Below are positions 52,459 through 61,766 of a stretch of 64,000 nucleotides of DNA, piece after piece. The stretch comes from Planctomycetota bacterium. Its GTDB lineage: Bacteria > Planctomycetota > B15-G4. Location of the stretch: contig JAJDEP010000003.1 of NCBI GenBank assembly GCA_029259715.1, forward strand, positions 551,370-615,369. The letters run 5' to 3'. Under the pieces are notes generated by a model. It worked only from the letters and a program-made list of their open reading frames with translations. It did no database searches and was not told where the DNA came from. The stretch's first letter is position 1. Each line of letters begins with the position of its first letter. The translations under genes and the position numbers were made by a program.

Positions 52459-55368
52459 CTAGCGCAGCACGCGCACCTCGAGGTCGCGGTAGTCCACCAC
52501 CGACCCCTCGTGGTGCTGCTGCAGCGCCACGTGCCCCGCAGCGTGTCGCCGCTCGGTGTCGATGAAGTCGACCACCCGCACGCCGTTGATGGCGATGGTG
52601 ATGTGCGTGCCCTCGGGCACGTCGCGGCAGGTGATGTGCTGGGTGAACCACGTCCCCGGCGGGATCAGCACCACGCCCAGGTTGTCGAGGCCGTAGAGGC
52701 TGCCGCTCTTCACCGGGTCCTGGAAGGTCGAGTTGACCTGGGCCTCGTAGCCGGCCGGCCAGCCCTCCCCGTAGGTCACGCGGAAGTACATGCCGGAGTT
52801 GCCGCCGTCGTTGATGCGTACCTTGGCGCGGAACTCGAGGTCGGTGTAGTCGCCGCGCGGGCTGAACAGGTGGCTGCGCTCGCCGGTGCCCGTGAGCACG
52901 CCGTCCTCCACCGACCACCCGCCCAGCCGCGGTGGCTCGTCGGGATCGGCCGGGTCGATGAGGCCGTCGGGACGGGCGGCGACGTCAGGCTCTCCGTGCC
53001 AGCCGTCGGGGGAGAGGCGCCAGCCGCCCAGGTCCTCGCCGTTGAAGAGGGAGACCCAGCCGGCGCGCTCCTCTGCCGTGGGCTCGGTGGTGCGTTGCGC
53101 CGGGCGGAAACGCAGCCCGCGCAAGGCCACGCGCCCCTGGCCGCCGGCGATGACCATGGGCCCGGCGGGCGCCTCGGCCGACAGCCCCTGGCCCGACCGT
53201 CCTCCGCCCGCGAGGGGCGCGCCGAGACCCGGGCCCGGCAGGTCGATGCCCGCGTGGAGCAGTACGTCGTTGACCGTCACCTTCTGCAGTCGGGCCGGGG
53301 TGAGCTTGCGGCCCGCCGCATCGAAGCTGGGCGCCTCGAAGTCGACCACCAGCTCGTGCCACTGGCCCGGACCCCGATAGGCGTCGAGAGCGGGCGGCAA
53401 CGGTCCTGAGTTCGCCGACGCCGTGATCGTGCCAAGGGCCGGGATGCTCCCGCCGCGCACGCCCTCCGACAGGACGAAACCGTAGCGGCCGCCGATCCAG
53501 AAGGTCGAGCGCCCGCCCCGTGGCAGCATGAACTCCACGACGTAGCGGCCGGACCCGAGGTCCCAGCGTCCGTGGAAGTCACTGCTCGATCCGTCGGCCG
53601 CGTTCACCAGGGCGCCGTTGCCGTCTTCGATGACGAAGGTCGTCTCGTCGTCGGGATCGACCGCGGCCTCCACCAGTTCCCAACCGGTCGAGTCCCAGGC
53701 GATGAAGGCGTCGCCCCAGGTCAGGCGCAGCCAATCCTCCCAGCCGGAGGTGCGGGCCGGCGGCGGCGGCACCTCCTTGGCCACATGTTCGCGGGTCGGG
53801 GGGCCCGAGAGCAGCTGGTTCACCGTGTAGGCGAACTCGTCGTGGAGCAGGGGCGTGCCGTCGGCCGCGACGATGTCCGCGAGCACCGCGCGGGCCACCA
53901 TGGCGGCCTTCAGCTCGGGCACGGTGAGGTGCAGCGTGCGCCGGTCGGACGACAGCGCCGTCGACGTCACCGCCACCTCGGTGGTGTGGCGCTCGGGGCT
54001 GCCGTACTCCCACCACCAGTCGTAATCGTATTGCTGCAGCGCGATCTGGCTCGGGTCGACGACCGTCCCCGCCGCCAGCGGCTTGGTGAACAGCACGTCG
54101 AAGCCGTCGTCCGACAAACGCACCGTCGACATCTCCATGGGCACCTTGCCCGTCCAGCGGATGCGCGCGACGCCATCATTGGGCGCCAACCCGCCCCACC
54201 CGCGGTTGGTCATGCCCGCGAAGAGCGTGCCCTGCTCGGAGAACGCGAGCCGGATGATGGAGCCGATCTGTTGGCGCTGCATGAACACCACGCCCTGGTA
54301 CTCGCCGCGCACCTTCTCGAGGTCGGCGCGCAGCAACAACCCGTTGGTCAGCTCGCCGATGAACATCTGGCCGGCGAAGGGACCCAGGCCTTGACCGGCC
54401 TGCGACTCCTGGAAGATCGGATTGCCGGGCGAGCGCGACCACTTGTAGGGCAGCCACAGGGCGGCCGGCGCGCGCTCGACGTCGGGCGGCACGGTGAAGC
54501 TGGTCTTGGCGTCGTTGGCGAGGTAGTCGTCGGTCCAGTCGAGGGAGGCCGGGTGGCCGTAGAAGCGCCCCTCCTGGATGTGGAACACGGGGCACACCGG
54601 CATCCAGTCGCCCTGGTTGTCGGTGACGAACAGCTCGCCGCGCCCATTGGTGCCCAGCCCGTTGGGGCTGCGCAGGCCCGGCGCCACCGGCACGGTCTTG
54701 CCGGTCCTGGTGTCGAGGCGAACGACCCAGCCGCGGTAGGGCGCCGGCGAGATGCCGTGCCACCACATGGGGTCGTGGAACCCGACGTTGAGGCTCGCGT
54801 AGAAGCCGCCCTCGGGCGCCGGCGGCAGGCCGTAGCCGAATTCGTGGTAGTTGCCGGACACGCCCCAGTCGTTGACCAGGGTGGTGACGACCTCGGCGCG
54901 GCCGTCGCCGTCGCGATCTTCGAGGCGCGAGAGCTCGCCGCGCTGCATGACGTAGACGCCGGGCCCTCCACCCGCCCCCCCACGTGGTCCGCCCCCGGTG
55001 CGCGTATCGGTCGACGTGACGTGCAGGCCGAGCCCCTCGTGCAGGCCGTCTGCAAAGAGACTGAACTGGGCGTCGGCCGGGTCTTCGGCATCCGGATTCT
55101 CGACCACCCACACCTGGCCGCGGCGCGTCGACACGTACAGGCGGCCCTCGTCGTCGAAGTCGAGGCCGCCCACCTCGAGCACCTCGCCCTCGGGCGGCAC
55201 GAGGTAGTCGACGGTCCAGTAGGCCGCCTCGTCATGGGCGGTCGCCGGGGCCGTCGCTTGGACAGTGTCCGGAGCAGTGTCCTGGGCCGCCACGGACATC
55301 GCGCCGAGGAGCAGCGCCGCGCTCGCCCGCGCGATCACGGATCCGGCGGCCCCCAGGCGCCCGCTCAT
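52459..55368 (-). CDS. Exported PQQ-like beta-propeller dehydrogenase domain fused to DUF1080 (3-keto-disaccharide hydrolase)
   Basis: A 969-residue protein with a signal peptide (ASAALLLGAMSVAA). Residues about 50-480 are the membrane-bound dehydrogenase / sorbosone dehydrogenase-type propeller (EVLEVGGLDFDDEGRLYVSTRRGQVWVVENP, LRSPNGLGTNGRGELFVTDNQGDWMPVC, MFIGELTNGLLLRADLEKV, FAGMTNRGWGG), common in Planctomycetota. A middle beta region follows (about 560-760). The last 190 residues are DUF1080: WVSLFNGEDLGGWRL, FRAKVRINDGGNSGMYFRVTYGEGWPAGYEAQVN and WFTQHITCRDVPEGTHITIAINGVRVVDF. DUF1080 members hydrolyse 3-keto-glycosides, so one polypeptide may handle oxidised sugars. Its ATG overlaps the upstream stop by 4 bp. 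Confidence 0.9.
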   Translation of the reverse strand: MSGRLGAAGSVIARASAALLLGAMSVAAQDTAPDTVQATAPATAHDEAAYWTVDYLVPPEGEVLEVGGLDFDDEGRLYVSTRRGQVWVVENPDAEDPADAQFSLFADGLHEGLGLHVTSTDTRTGGGPRGGAGGGPGVYVMQRGELSRLEDRDGDGRAEVVTTLVNDWGVSGNYHEFGYGLPPAPEGGFYASLNVGFHDPMWWHGISPAPYRGWVVRLDTRTGKTVPVAPGLRSPNGLGTNGRGELFVTDNQGDWMPVCPVFHIQEGRFYGHPASLDWTDDYLANDAKTSFTVPPDVERAPAALWLPYKWSRSPGNPIFQESQAGQGLGPFAGQMFIGELTNGLLLRADLEKVRGEYQGVVFMQRQQIGSIIRLAFSEQGTLFAGMTNRGWGGLAPNDGVARIRWTGKVPMEMSTVRLSDDGFDVLFTKPLAAGTVVDPSQIALQQYDYDWWWEYGSPERHTTEVAVTSTALSSDRRTLHLTVPELKAAMVARAVLADIVAADGTPLLHDEFAYTVNQLLSGPPTREHVAKEVPPPPARTSGWEDWLRLTWGDAFIAWDSTGWELVEAAVDPDDETTFVIEDGNGALVNAADGSSSDFHGRWDLGSGRYVVEFMLPRGGRSTFWIGGRYGFVLSEGVRGGSIPALGTITASANSGPLPPALDAYRGPGQWHELVVDFEAPSFDAAGRKLTPARLQKVTVNDVLLHAGIDLPGPGLGAPLAGGGRSGQGLSAEAPAGPMVIAGGQGRVALRGLRFRPAQRTTEPTAEERAGWVSLFNGEDLGGWRLSPDGWHGEPDVAARPDGLIDPADPDEPPRLGGWSVEDGVLTGTGERSHLFSPRGDYTDLEFRAKVRINDGGNSGMYFRVTYGEGWPAGYEAQVNSTFQDPVKSGSLYGLDNLGVVLIPPGTWFTQHITCRDVPEGTHITIAINGVRVVDFIDTERRHAAGHVALQQHHEGSVVDYRDLEVRVLR

Positions 55369-57401
55369 CGCGGCCCCTCCGCCCGCGCGTTCTGGTCGGC
55401 CTGGAATGTCCGCGACGTCTCGGCGTCCCAGGCGGGCGCCAGAAGCTCGATGAGCTCCAGGCGCAGGGGCGGCCCCTTGGCGCGTTCGGGCGCCGACACG
55501 AACAGCCGCACCCCGTCCCGCGTCGACAACAATTGACCGTTGGTGTTCATGCCGCGCACCACGAAGACGGGCGTCTCACCGTCGAGGGGGCCGTTGACGC
55601 GCCAGCGCTTGGGCGGCTCGCGCACCAACCGATCGCGGGCGCTCTGTCCGGGCGTCGTGGCGATCCCGGTGACGAACTCTTCAACGGGGTCGCCCTCGGC
55701 GGCCGACCCGATCCACAGCGCGATGCGGCGCTCGACTGAAGTGCTCTCGATGCGGAAGTTGCGCACCCACCCCGACCCGACCGGCGACGGATAGGCCCGC
55801 GCCGACTCCTCCACCCGCACCAGGCGCAGGCCGTCGGGCCCGACCAGGTCGTAGGTGAGCACGAAGCGATCACCCTCGATGCGCGAGCCCGTCGAGCGGG
55901 CGTGCAGCGGCGTGACCTCGGCGGGACCGGCCATCAGGGCCGGTGTGCTCAGGGCGTCAGCGCTGGCGGCCACGGCAAAGGTCGCTGCCGGTGCGCCGCC
56001 GCCCATCAGGTGCACGATCACGCCCTCGGGCTCCAGCGTGGCCCCGCCGCGCCCGGTCCAATCGGCCCGCAGGGCGAAGGCGCCGCTGCGCACGGCCAGC
56101 AGGCGCACATCGTCGAGGCGGTACTCGAAGGAGAGACCGTCGGGCGTCCCCGCCAGCAGGCCCCGCGTCACCAGCGCCGCCTCGGCGCTCACCGGGGCCA
56201 GGATGCCCCGCACGACCAGCGCCTCGTCGCCCACCACCAGACGCCCGGCCTCGCGGTCGGTGGCGGTGACCGGCGGACCCAGGCGCTGCACGTAGTCGGC
56301 CAGGTTGCGGCGCTCGTCCTCCGAGAGCAGGTCGAAGGCCGGCATGGGCGTGCCGGGGATGCCGTTGGCGATGCTGCGCATGAGCGCCACCTTGGTGTTG
56401 CCGAAGGAGAACCCACCGTCCTTGAAGCTGCGCGCGGGGCGGTCGAGCACCACGTCTCCGGCGCCGCTGCCGTCGACGCCATGGCAACGCGCGCATAGGT
56501 TCAGGAAGTCCTGCTGGGCCGCATGACCGACGAGGCCGCGATCGGCCGGCTGGTCGTCGGCGCGGGTGGCTGACGTCGGCCCCCCGTCGCCCGGGGTCCC
56601 GTCGCCTTGGGGCCGTGTGCCCGGAGCCCTCTCGCCCAGGGTCCAATCGAGAGCGCCGCGCACGTGGGTCAGGAAGGTCGCGTCGCGCCACAGGGCCGGC
56701 TCGTGACCGAGCGCGGTGTAGGCCACCCGGCCGGCGCCCTCACGGCGGCACCAGGCCAGGGCATAGTCGTCGTCTTCGCGTTTGCCCTTGCCGTCGGCCG
56801 TCGTCGCGTCGAGGGAGAGCAGCACGTCGACGGCCTCCCGGTCGAAGGCACGGAACTGGTAGATCTCGTCGGAGAGGGTCCAGGTCTCGCCGAGGTGACG
56901 GGTGGCCGGGTGATCACTCACCTCGACACGCAACGACACCTCTTCGCGCCAGGGGTGACCGTCAAAGACGCCCCCGATCAACCGCCCCCACTCGGGCGCC
57001 TCGTAGAGCGTGTCACTGGCCGAATGGACGCCCAGCAGCCCGCCGCCGGATCGGACGAAGGCCAGCAGCGCCGCCAGCCCGCCCTCGGGCAGGGGCAGCT
57101 CACCGCTCGTGAAGGCCACCACGGCGTCGAAGTCGGCCAGATCCGCGGCCGAGATCCAGCTGCAGTCCTGGGTCACGACGAGGTCGTGGGTGTCGCGCGT
57201 CGCATCGAGCAGCGCGCGTTCCACCAGGGACAACCCGCTCGCATCGCGCTTGACCACGTCGTGCCGGTAGCCGGCCGAGTGGGTCAGCACCAGCACCCGC
57301 GGGCGGGGCGCCGCCGCGTCGTCGGCCGGTCGCCGCGCGGAGACCGGCGGCGCCGCCGCGACGAGTATGAGGGCCACGAGCCACCCCATGGCCGTCCCCA
57401 T
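55365..57401 (-). CDS. Exported ThuA-like and cytochrome c fusion protein
   Basis: A protein of about 678 residues. After a signal peptide (WLVALILVAAAPPVSA) comes a ThuA domain (RVLVLTHSAGYRHDVV, DAVVAFTSGELPL, GGGLLGVHSASDTLYEAPEWGRLIGGVFDGHPW, GRVAYTALGHEPALWRD), then a cytochrome c domain with one haem motif CARCH and Met ligand candidate in GTPMPAFDLLSEDERRNLADYVQRLG. The C-terminal 240 residues are beta-rich with no name I recognise. ThuA relates to trehalose/3-keto-sugar use in Sinorhizobium. The ATG at 57401 is preferred; 57440 is possible. It overlaps the DUF1080 gene start by 4 bp, so the two act together. Confidence 0.88.
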   Translation of the reverse strand: MGTAMGWLVALILVAAAPPVSARRPADDAAAPRPRVLVLTHSAGYRHDVVKRDASGLSLVERALLDATRDTHDLVVTQDCSWISAADLADFDAVVAFTSGELPLPEGGLAALLAFVRSGGGLLGVHSASDTLYEAPEWGRLIGGVFDGHPWREEVSLRVEVSDHPATRHLGETWTLSDEIYQFRAFDREAVDVLLSLDATTADGKGKREDDDYALAWCRREGAGRVAYTALGHEPALWRDATFLTHVRGALDWTLGERAPGTRPQGDGTPGDGGPTSATRADDQPADRGLVGHAAQQDFLNLCARCHGVDGSGAGDVVLDRPARSFKDGGFSFGNTKVALMRSIANGIPGTPMPAFDLLSEDERRNLADYVQRLGPPVTATDREAGRLVVGDEALVVRGILAPVSAEAALVTRGLLAGTPDGLSFEYRLDDVRLLAVRSGAFALRADWTGRGGATLEPEGVIVHLMGGGAPAATFAVAASADALSTPALMAGPAEVTPLHARSTGSRIEGDRFVLTYDLVGPDGLRLVRVEESARAYPSPVGSGWVRNFRIESTSVERRIALWIGSAAEGDPVEEFVTGIATTPGQSARDRLVREPPKRWRVNGPLDGETPVFVVRGMNTNGQLLSTRDGVRLFVSAPERAKGPPLRLELIELLAPAWDAETSRTFQADQNARAEGPR

Positions 57402-57541
57402 GCTGTTCGTGCTGTTCGTCGTCGTGCCCGGCGCGCTCATGGGCCGACAACGATGCCACATTGCCGCCCATCGCGCAGCCGGCCGGCCCGGCTTCCGGCG
57501 TTGCGGGCCCGGCAACGGTGTCGGCGGCAGCGGGGCGCGGC

Positions 57542-58123
57542 TCAGGCCCGACCGTCGAGACGTCCCAGCAGCTCACCGAGCATGCGGTGGGTCAGGCCCC
57601 AGATGACGCGGCCCTCCCAGTGCCAGCAGGGCAGGCGGCGCACCAGGGTGTCGCGGCGCCAGACGTGCTCGCCGTCGAGCTCGCCGCTGAGGACCCGCAC
57701 CAGGGGCAGCCAGAACACCGCCTCGACCTCCGGCCCCGCCCCCGGGCGCAGGTGGCCGCTCACATGGAAGACGTACGGCGTGATGTCCATGTCCACGGGG
57801 CCGCCCCGGCCGATGGCCGCCACCGTGGGCAGGCGTCCCAGCAGGCGCCCCTCCGCCCTGAGGTCGAGCTCCACCTCCTCGAAGGTCTCGCGTCGGGCCG
57901 TCTCGTGCAGGTCGTCGTCCTCCGGCTCGCGCGTCCCGCCAGGGAAGGAGACCTGCCCCGACCACGGGTCCCGCTCGTGCTGCACCCGCTCCATCAGCAG
58001 GACCTCGGCGGCGCTCCCGGTGCCGCGCAGGATCACGGCCACGGCGGCGCGCTTGTCGGGCGGTGCCAGCACATCGTCACCGTCGACAGGAATCAAACGC
58101 GCAGCCAGCTCGTCCGGATGCAC
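57542..58123 (-). CDS. NUDIX hydrolase, CoA pyrophosphatase (NudL)-like
   Basis: A 193-residue NUDIX protein. The CoA-pyrophosphatase pattern is seen: AAVAVILRGTGSAAEVLLMERV, SGQVSFPGGTREPEDDDL and HETARRETFEEVEL (the terminal Gly of the NUDIX box is Glu), then FHVSGHLRPGAGPEVEAVFWLPL and a C-terminal WEGRVIWGLTHRMLGEL typical of the family. These enzymes cleave CoA or other nucleoside diphosphate-linked compounds. The GTG start at 58123 lies 5 bp after the sulfatase-fold gene, so they are cotranscribed. Confidence 0.9.
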   Translation of the reverse strand: MHPDELAARLIPVDGDDVLAPPDKRAAVAVILRGTGSAAEVLLMERVQHERDPWSGQVSFPGGTREPEDDDLHETARRETFEEVELDLRAEGRLLGRLPTVAAIGRGGPVDMDITPYVFHVSGHLRPGAGPEVEAVFWLPLVRVLSGELDGEHVWRRDTLVRRLPCWHWEGRVIWGLTHRMLGELLGRLDGRA

Positions 58124-58128
58124 GACGG

Positions 58129-59574
58129 TCAGTAGCCGAGCTGGTCGAGCATCTCGGCCAGGCGCGGATCCTGCAGCGCCTCGGGCGCCGCGCCGGCCCG
58201 CATGCCCGCGCGCCACGCCTCGAGCAGCGTGCGCATCTGCGCGACGATCTCGGGGTGCTCGGCGGCCACGTCGACCTGCTCGTTGGGGTCGACGGCCAGG
58301 TCGTAGAGCTCCTGCTTGCCGATGACGTAGTGCGGATCGAGCGGCGGGTCGAGGGGGATCACGCCCTCGGGGTTGTGGACGAAGCTCCAGCGCGACGTGC
58401 GCAGCACGTGGATGCTGTCGCGCCAGGTGGTGACGATGTGACTGCGCCGCACCGACTCGGACGACCGCAGTGTCGCGCCCAGGTCGAGGCCCCGGGGCGT
58501 GTTGCCCGGCGCGCACTGCGTCGGGTCGCCGCCCGCATGGCCGACGAGGGTCGGCAGCAGATCGACGCCCACCACCAGGTCGTCGCGCCGCGCGCCCGCC
58601 TGCACCGTCCCCGGCTGGCGGAACACCAGGGGGATGCGTGCGCTGCTGCGATACACCGACTTGGAGTGATAGAAGTAGCGGTGATGGTCGTAGAGGTCCT
58701 CGCCATGGTCGGCGGCGAAGACCACCAGCGTGTCCTCCGCGAGCCCGCGCGCATCGAGGGCGTCCACCAGGCCCCGCACGAGGTCGTCCACCAGGCGCAC
58801 CGTGCCGTCGTAGATGCCCAACACCTGCTCGAGGTCGTCGGGGCCGAGGTCGACCTGCTCGCTGAAGACCCGGTTGAGGGCCTCGGTGGAACCGTCCCAC
58901 TCGCCGACGTAGTCGGCCGGCGTGAACAGGGCGTCGTAGGGCGCCGCCGGCTCGTAGGGCTGATGGGGCTCGACGAAGTGCACCCAGGTGAAGGCCCGGC
59001 CCTCCTTGCCGAACGCCGTCTCCATGTGGGCCTGCGCCGCCTCCGCCATGGAGACGTCATCGGCGAACCACTCGTAGTCGGCGAAGCCCTGGTCGATGCG
59101 CGGGCCCGGCACCTCGGCGTCGTGGGCACGCAGCACCGGATTGGTGACGAAGGCGGACGTGCGCAAGCCGAGGGCCGCCAGGCGTTCGGCCAGCGTCTCT
59201 TCGCTGTCCTCGAGTTTGAAGTGGTTGCGCAGGATGCCCGTCTCCTCGGGGTACTTCGACGTGAACAACGTCGTCATCGAGGGCAGGGTCAGTGAGAGCG
59301 GCGTGTAGGCCTCGTCGAACAGCGTGCCCTCGTGGGCCAGGCGGTCGATAGCGGGGCTGACCCCCTCGCGGCCGCCGTAGCAACCGAGCCGGTCGGCCCG
59401 CAGCGTGTCGACGGTGATCAGCAGCAGGTGACGGGCCTGCGGTTCCCGGACGCTGTCCGCGCCGCCACAGCCGGCCGCGAGGACGACGCCCGCCGCCAGC
59501 GCAACGAGCCCGGCGCACCAGGCTCCCCCGCGTCGCCGTGTGCCCCGTCGCCGACTGACCTCTGGTGTCTCCAT
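58129..59574 (-). CDS. Sulfatase-superfamily lipoprotein with Thr nucleophile
   Basis: A 481-residue protein with a signal sequence and lipobox (LAAGC, Cys36). The catalytic core has LLITVDTLRADRLGCYG, nucleophile Thr96 in LSLTLPSMTTLF, FVEPHQPYEP, LVVFAADHGEDLYDHHRYFYH and a closing RLAEMLDQLGY. Like the proteins at 25372 and 50480 it lacks the CxPxR motif. It sits between a cupin gene (7 bp upstream) and the NUDIX gene (5 bp downstream). It may be a periplasmic sulfo- or phosphohydrolase acting on the same glycoconjugate as the DUF1080 pathway; inference. Confidence 0.87.
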   Translation of the reverse strand: METPEVSRRRGTRRRGGAWCAGLVALAAGVVLAAGCGGADSVREPQARHLLLITVDTLRADRLGCYGGREGVSPAIDRLAHEGTLFDEAYTPLSLTLPSMTTLFTSKYPEETGILRNHFKLEDSEETLAERLAALGLRTSAFVTNPVLRAHDAEVPGPRIDQGFADYEWFADDVSMAEAAQAHMETAFGKEGRAFTWVHFVEPHQPYEPAAPYDALFTPADYVGEWDGSTEALNRVFSEQVDLGPDDLEQVLGIYDGTVRLVDDLVRGLVDALDARGLAEDTLVVFAADHGEDLYDHHRYFYHSKSVYRSSARIPLVFRQPGTVQAGARRDDLVVGVDLLPTLVGHAGGDPTQCAPGNTPRGLDLGATLRSSESVRRSHIVTTWRDSIHVLRTSRWSFVHNPEGVIPLDPPLDPHYVIGKQELYDLAVDPNEQVDVAAEHPEIVAQMRTLLEAWRAGMRAGAAPEALQDPRLAEMLDQLGY

Positions 59575-59581
59575 GGTCGGC

Positions 59582-59863
59582 TCAGCCGAAGCGGTAGTGC
59601 TTGCGCACCGGCACGCTGATGGCCCACACGCAGGAGAGCCCCTGGGGGAAGATGACCATGTCCCCGGGCCCGAACTCCACCGCCTCCCCCGCGCCGTCCC
59701 CGGTCGGCTCGACGCGCACCTGCCCCTCCAGCAGGAAGCACACCTCGCGCTCGTCGTAAGTCCAGTCGAAGGTGGACGCCTCCTTTTCCCACACGGCCCA
59801 CTGGCGCACGCCCAGCTGCTGCAGCGTGTCCTCGTCGGGCCGGCTGACTTGGATCGGGTCCAT
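59582..59863 (-). CDS. Small cupin (DUF861/ureidoglycolate-like) protein
   Basis: A 93-residue single-cupin protein: TFDWTYDEREVCFLLEGQVRVEPTG and VEFGPGDMVIFPQGLSCVWAISVPVRKHYRF are the two cupin motifs in the shortened DUF861 form. It has few metal-binding His, as common in this group. The ATG at 59863 is preceded by GAGGG. First gene of the five-gene minus-strand unit ending at the DUF1080 gene. Confidence 0.85.
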   Translation of the reverse strand: MDPIQVSRPDEDTLQQLGVRQWAVWEKEASTFDWTYDEREVCFLLEGQVRVEPTGDGAGEAVEFGPGDMVIFPQGLSCVWAISVPVRKHYRFG

Positions 59864-59991
59864 GGTTCCCTCGGGGCGGCGTGGAGGCGGCAGCGTGCAG
59901 GCGACGACGTCCGCCGTCGGGGCGAGCGGTCGCGAACCAGCTTGCGCCACGACGAGGGCGGCAGCAAGGCGCAGCCGCTCCCCCGACGAAC

Positions 59992-61056
59992 TCAGACCGA
60001 CGTTGCGGCGTGCCGGGCCGCGGCGAGCACCTGTTCGAAGGCCCCCCGCAAGGCCTCGGGCCACTGCGCCCGATCCGACGCCCGCGCCGCCGGCAGGCCG
60101 CGCCGCTGCGCCTCACGCAGCAGCCCCGCCGCCTCGCACAGCTCGTAGTCGCAGGCATAGAAGGGCGCGAGAGCCGCGTGCCGGGCGCGGGCCGCGTCGC
60201 CGGCCTCGGCGAAGTAGACGTCGAGGAACTCAGCCCGGTCGTCCGCGCTGCGACACAGCCGCTGCAGGGCACGGATCACGTCCTGGGATGCATCGCCGTA
60301 ACGCACCATGCCCAGGTCGATGAACGAGATCCCGGACGGGTCGTCGCCGTCCACCATGATGTTGTTGATGTTGATGTGGCCGTGGACGAGCGCACACGCG
60401 GCCGGCGACGCCGCGCGGCCCGCCTGCCCGGTGGCCTGCCCGGTGGCCTGCTCGAGGCTTTGCTCCAGGGCGCGGCGCTCGTCGTCGGCGAGCACGGCGT
60501 GCAGGCGCTGCAGGCGACGCTCGACCCGCGGCCGGTAGGCCTGCAAAGCCGATCCCGGCCAGGGCAGCAACAGGTATCCGGGGCGCCGGCGGCGATGCGC
60601 GTGCCAGCGGGCCAGGGCCCGCGCGATGGACGGCAGGGCGCGCCGCTGCTCCTCCGCCGCGATCATCCCGAAGGGCCGCCCGGGGCGCCATTCCTCGAGC
60701 ACCACCGGCCCCAGGGGACGGCCCGGACCCGACAGCCACCAGCCGTGCACCCGCGGCACCGGCAAGCCCATGCGCCCCAGGCGCCCGTGGTGGACGATGG
60801 CGGTGACCACCTCCGACCAGCGCCCGAGTTGCTTGAGCACCACGGCGTTTGTGGGCGACGCGCGCGCCACCAGCACGGGGGTCTTGCTGCCCGACGACGG
60901 GAAGCTCACGTCGAGGTGCGCGTCGGCAGCCGCCCCGAGGAACGCGACGAGGCGCGCGCGCGTCCAGGCCCACGCCGCGGGATCGTCGAAGGGCGGCGGC
61001 GCCGCATGCGGCGGCCGGTCACCGCGCCGGTCGGCGTCCGGCGCCGGGCCTACCAC
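59992..61056 (-). CDS. APH-fold phosphotransferase with altered catalytic Asp
   Basis: A 354-residue protein of the aminoglycoside phosphotransferase / choline kinase fold. The N-lobe has SKTPVLVARASPTNAVVLKQLG (ATP-binding Lys in VVLKQ), VVLEEWRPGRPFG is the hinge, and the catalytic loop is VHGHININNIMV. The invariant catalytic Asp (HGD) is His227 here, while Asn232 and the metal-binding Asp247 in FIDLG remain. Start GTG 61056 overlaps the deacetylase stop by 7 bp. Next to glycan genes it could phosphorylate a sugar, like LPS heptose or Kdo kinases, or be a non-catalytic pseudokinase. A GQATGQA repeat lies in a linker. Confidence 0.82.
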   Translation of the reverse strand: MVGPAPDADRRGDRPPHAAPPPFDDPAAWAWTRARLVAFLGAAADAHLDVSFPSSGSKTPVLVARASPTNAVVLKQLGRWSEVVTAIVHHGRLGRMGLPVPRVHGWWLSGPGRPLGPVVLEEWRPGRPFGMIAAEEQRRALPSIARALARWHAHRRRRPGYLLLPWPGSALQAYRPRVERRLQRLHAVLADDERRALEQSLEQATGQATGQAGRAASPAACALVHGHININNIMVDGDDPSGISFIDLGMVRYGDASQDVIRALQRLCRSADDRAEFLDVYFAEAGDAARARHAALAPFYACDYELCEAAGLLREAQRRGLPAARASDRAQWPEALRGAFEQVLAAARHAATSV

Positions 61057-61766
61057 CAGCGACCCAACTTGCGCCGCAGCCGCAGGTGCCGCCAACGCCC
61101 GATGCCCGACCGCCGGCCGAGCACCTGGCGTCGCAAGCGCGGCAGGGCGCTGCCGCGCCGGTTGAACCCGGGCCGGGTGGTGCACCCCGTGCGGTAGTCG
61201 GCCCGGGCCAGTTGCTCGTCGGCGTCCGCGGGCAGGTCGCCGAAGGGATAGGCGAAGTGATCGCAGCGACCGAAGCGCGTCGCCAGCAACTCGCGGCTGC
61301 GCGCGAGCTCCTGGGCCGCCTCGTCCGGCGCGAGCTCGCCCAGGGGGCGGTGGGTCTCACCGTGGCTGCCGAGTTCCAGCCCCTGCACGGCGGCGCGTTC
61401 GAGCTCGGCCCAGTCGGCGTGTTCCTGGGGCACGCCGCCCTTGTGCTCGTCGTAGCAGGTGGTGCGCCCCACGTGCCCAGTGACGACGAACAACGTGGCC
61501 GGCAACCCGGCGTCGCGCAGCACCGGCCACGCATGCTCGAGCACCGAGCGGTAGCCGTCGTCGAAGGTGATCACCACAGGGCGGCTGACCCTCTCGCCGC
61601 GGCCGTCGAGCAGGTCGGCCGCGTGGTCGAGATCGATGCCGGTGTATCCGCCCTGCACGAGGCCGCGCACCTGCTCCTCGAAGACCGCGAGGGGCACCGT
61701 GCCGGGGACCCGGGCCTCGGCAGGCAGGGGAGCGACGGCGTGATACGCGAGGATCGGGATCTTCAT
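61050..61766 (-). CDS. Polysaccharide deacetylase (NodB homology domain)
   Basis: A 238-residue carbohydrate esterase family 4 protein. It starts MKIPILAYHAV, has PVVITFDDGYRSVLEHAWPVL with the metal/base Asp-Asp, GSHGETHRPLGEL with the two His ligands and FAYPFGDL near the end, followed by an Arg-rich tail. No clear signal peptide is seen, unlike most secreted members, so it probably acts on a cytoplasmic lipid-linked sugar or short chain. It overlaps the kinase gene and diverges from the phosphatase gene by about 200 bp. Confidence 0.92.
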   Translation of the reverse strand: MKIPILAYHAVAPLPAEARVPGTVPLAVFEEQVRGLVQGGYTGIDLDHAADLLDGRGERVSRPVVITFDDGYRSVLEHAWPVLRDAGLPATLFVVTGHVGRTTCYDEHKGGVPQEHADWAELERAAVQGLELGSHGETHRPLGELAPDEAAQELARSRELLATRFGRCDHFAYPFGDLPADADEQLARADYRTGCTTRPGFNRRGSALPRLRRQVLGRRSGIGRWRHLRLRRKLGRWW

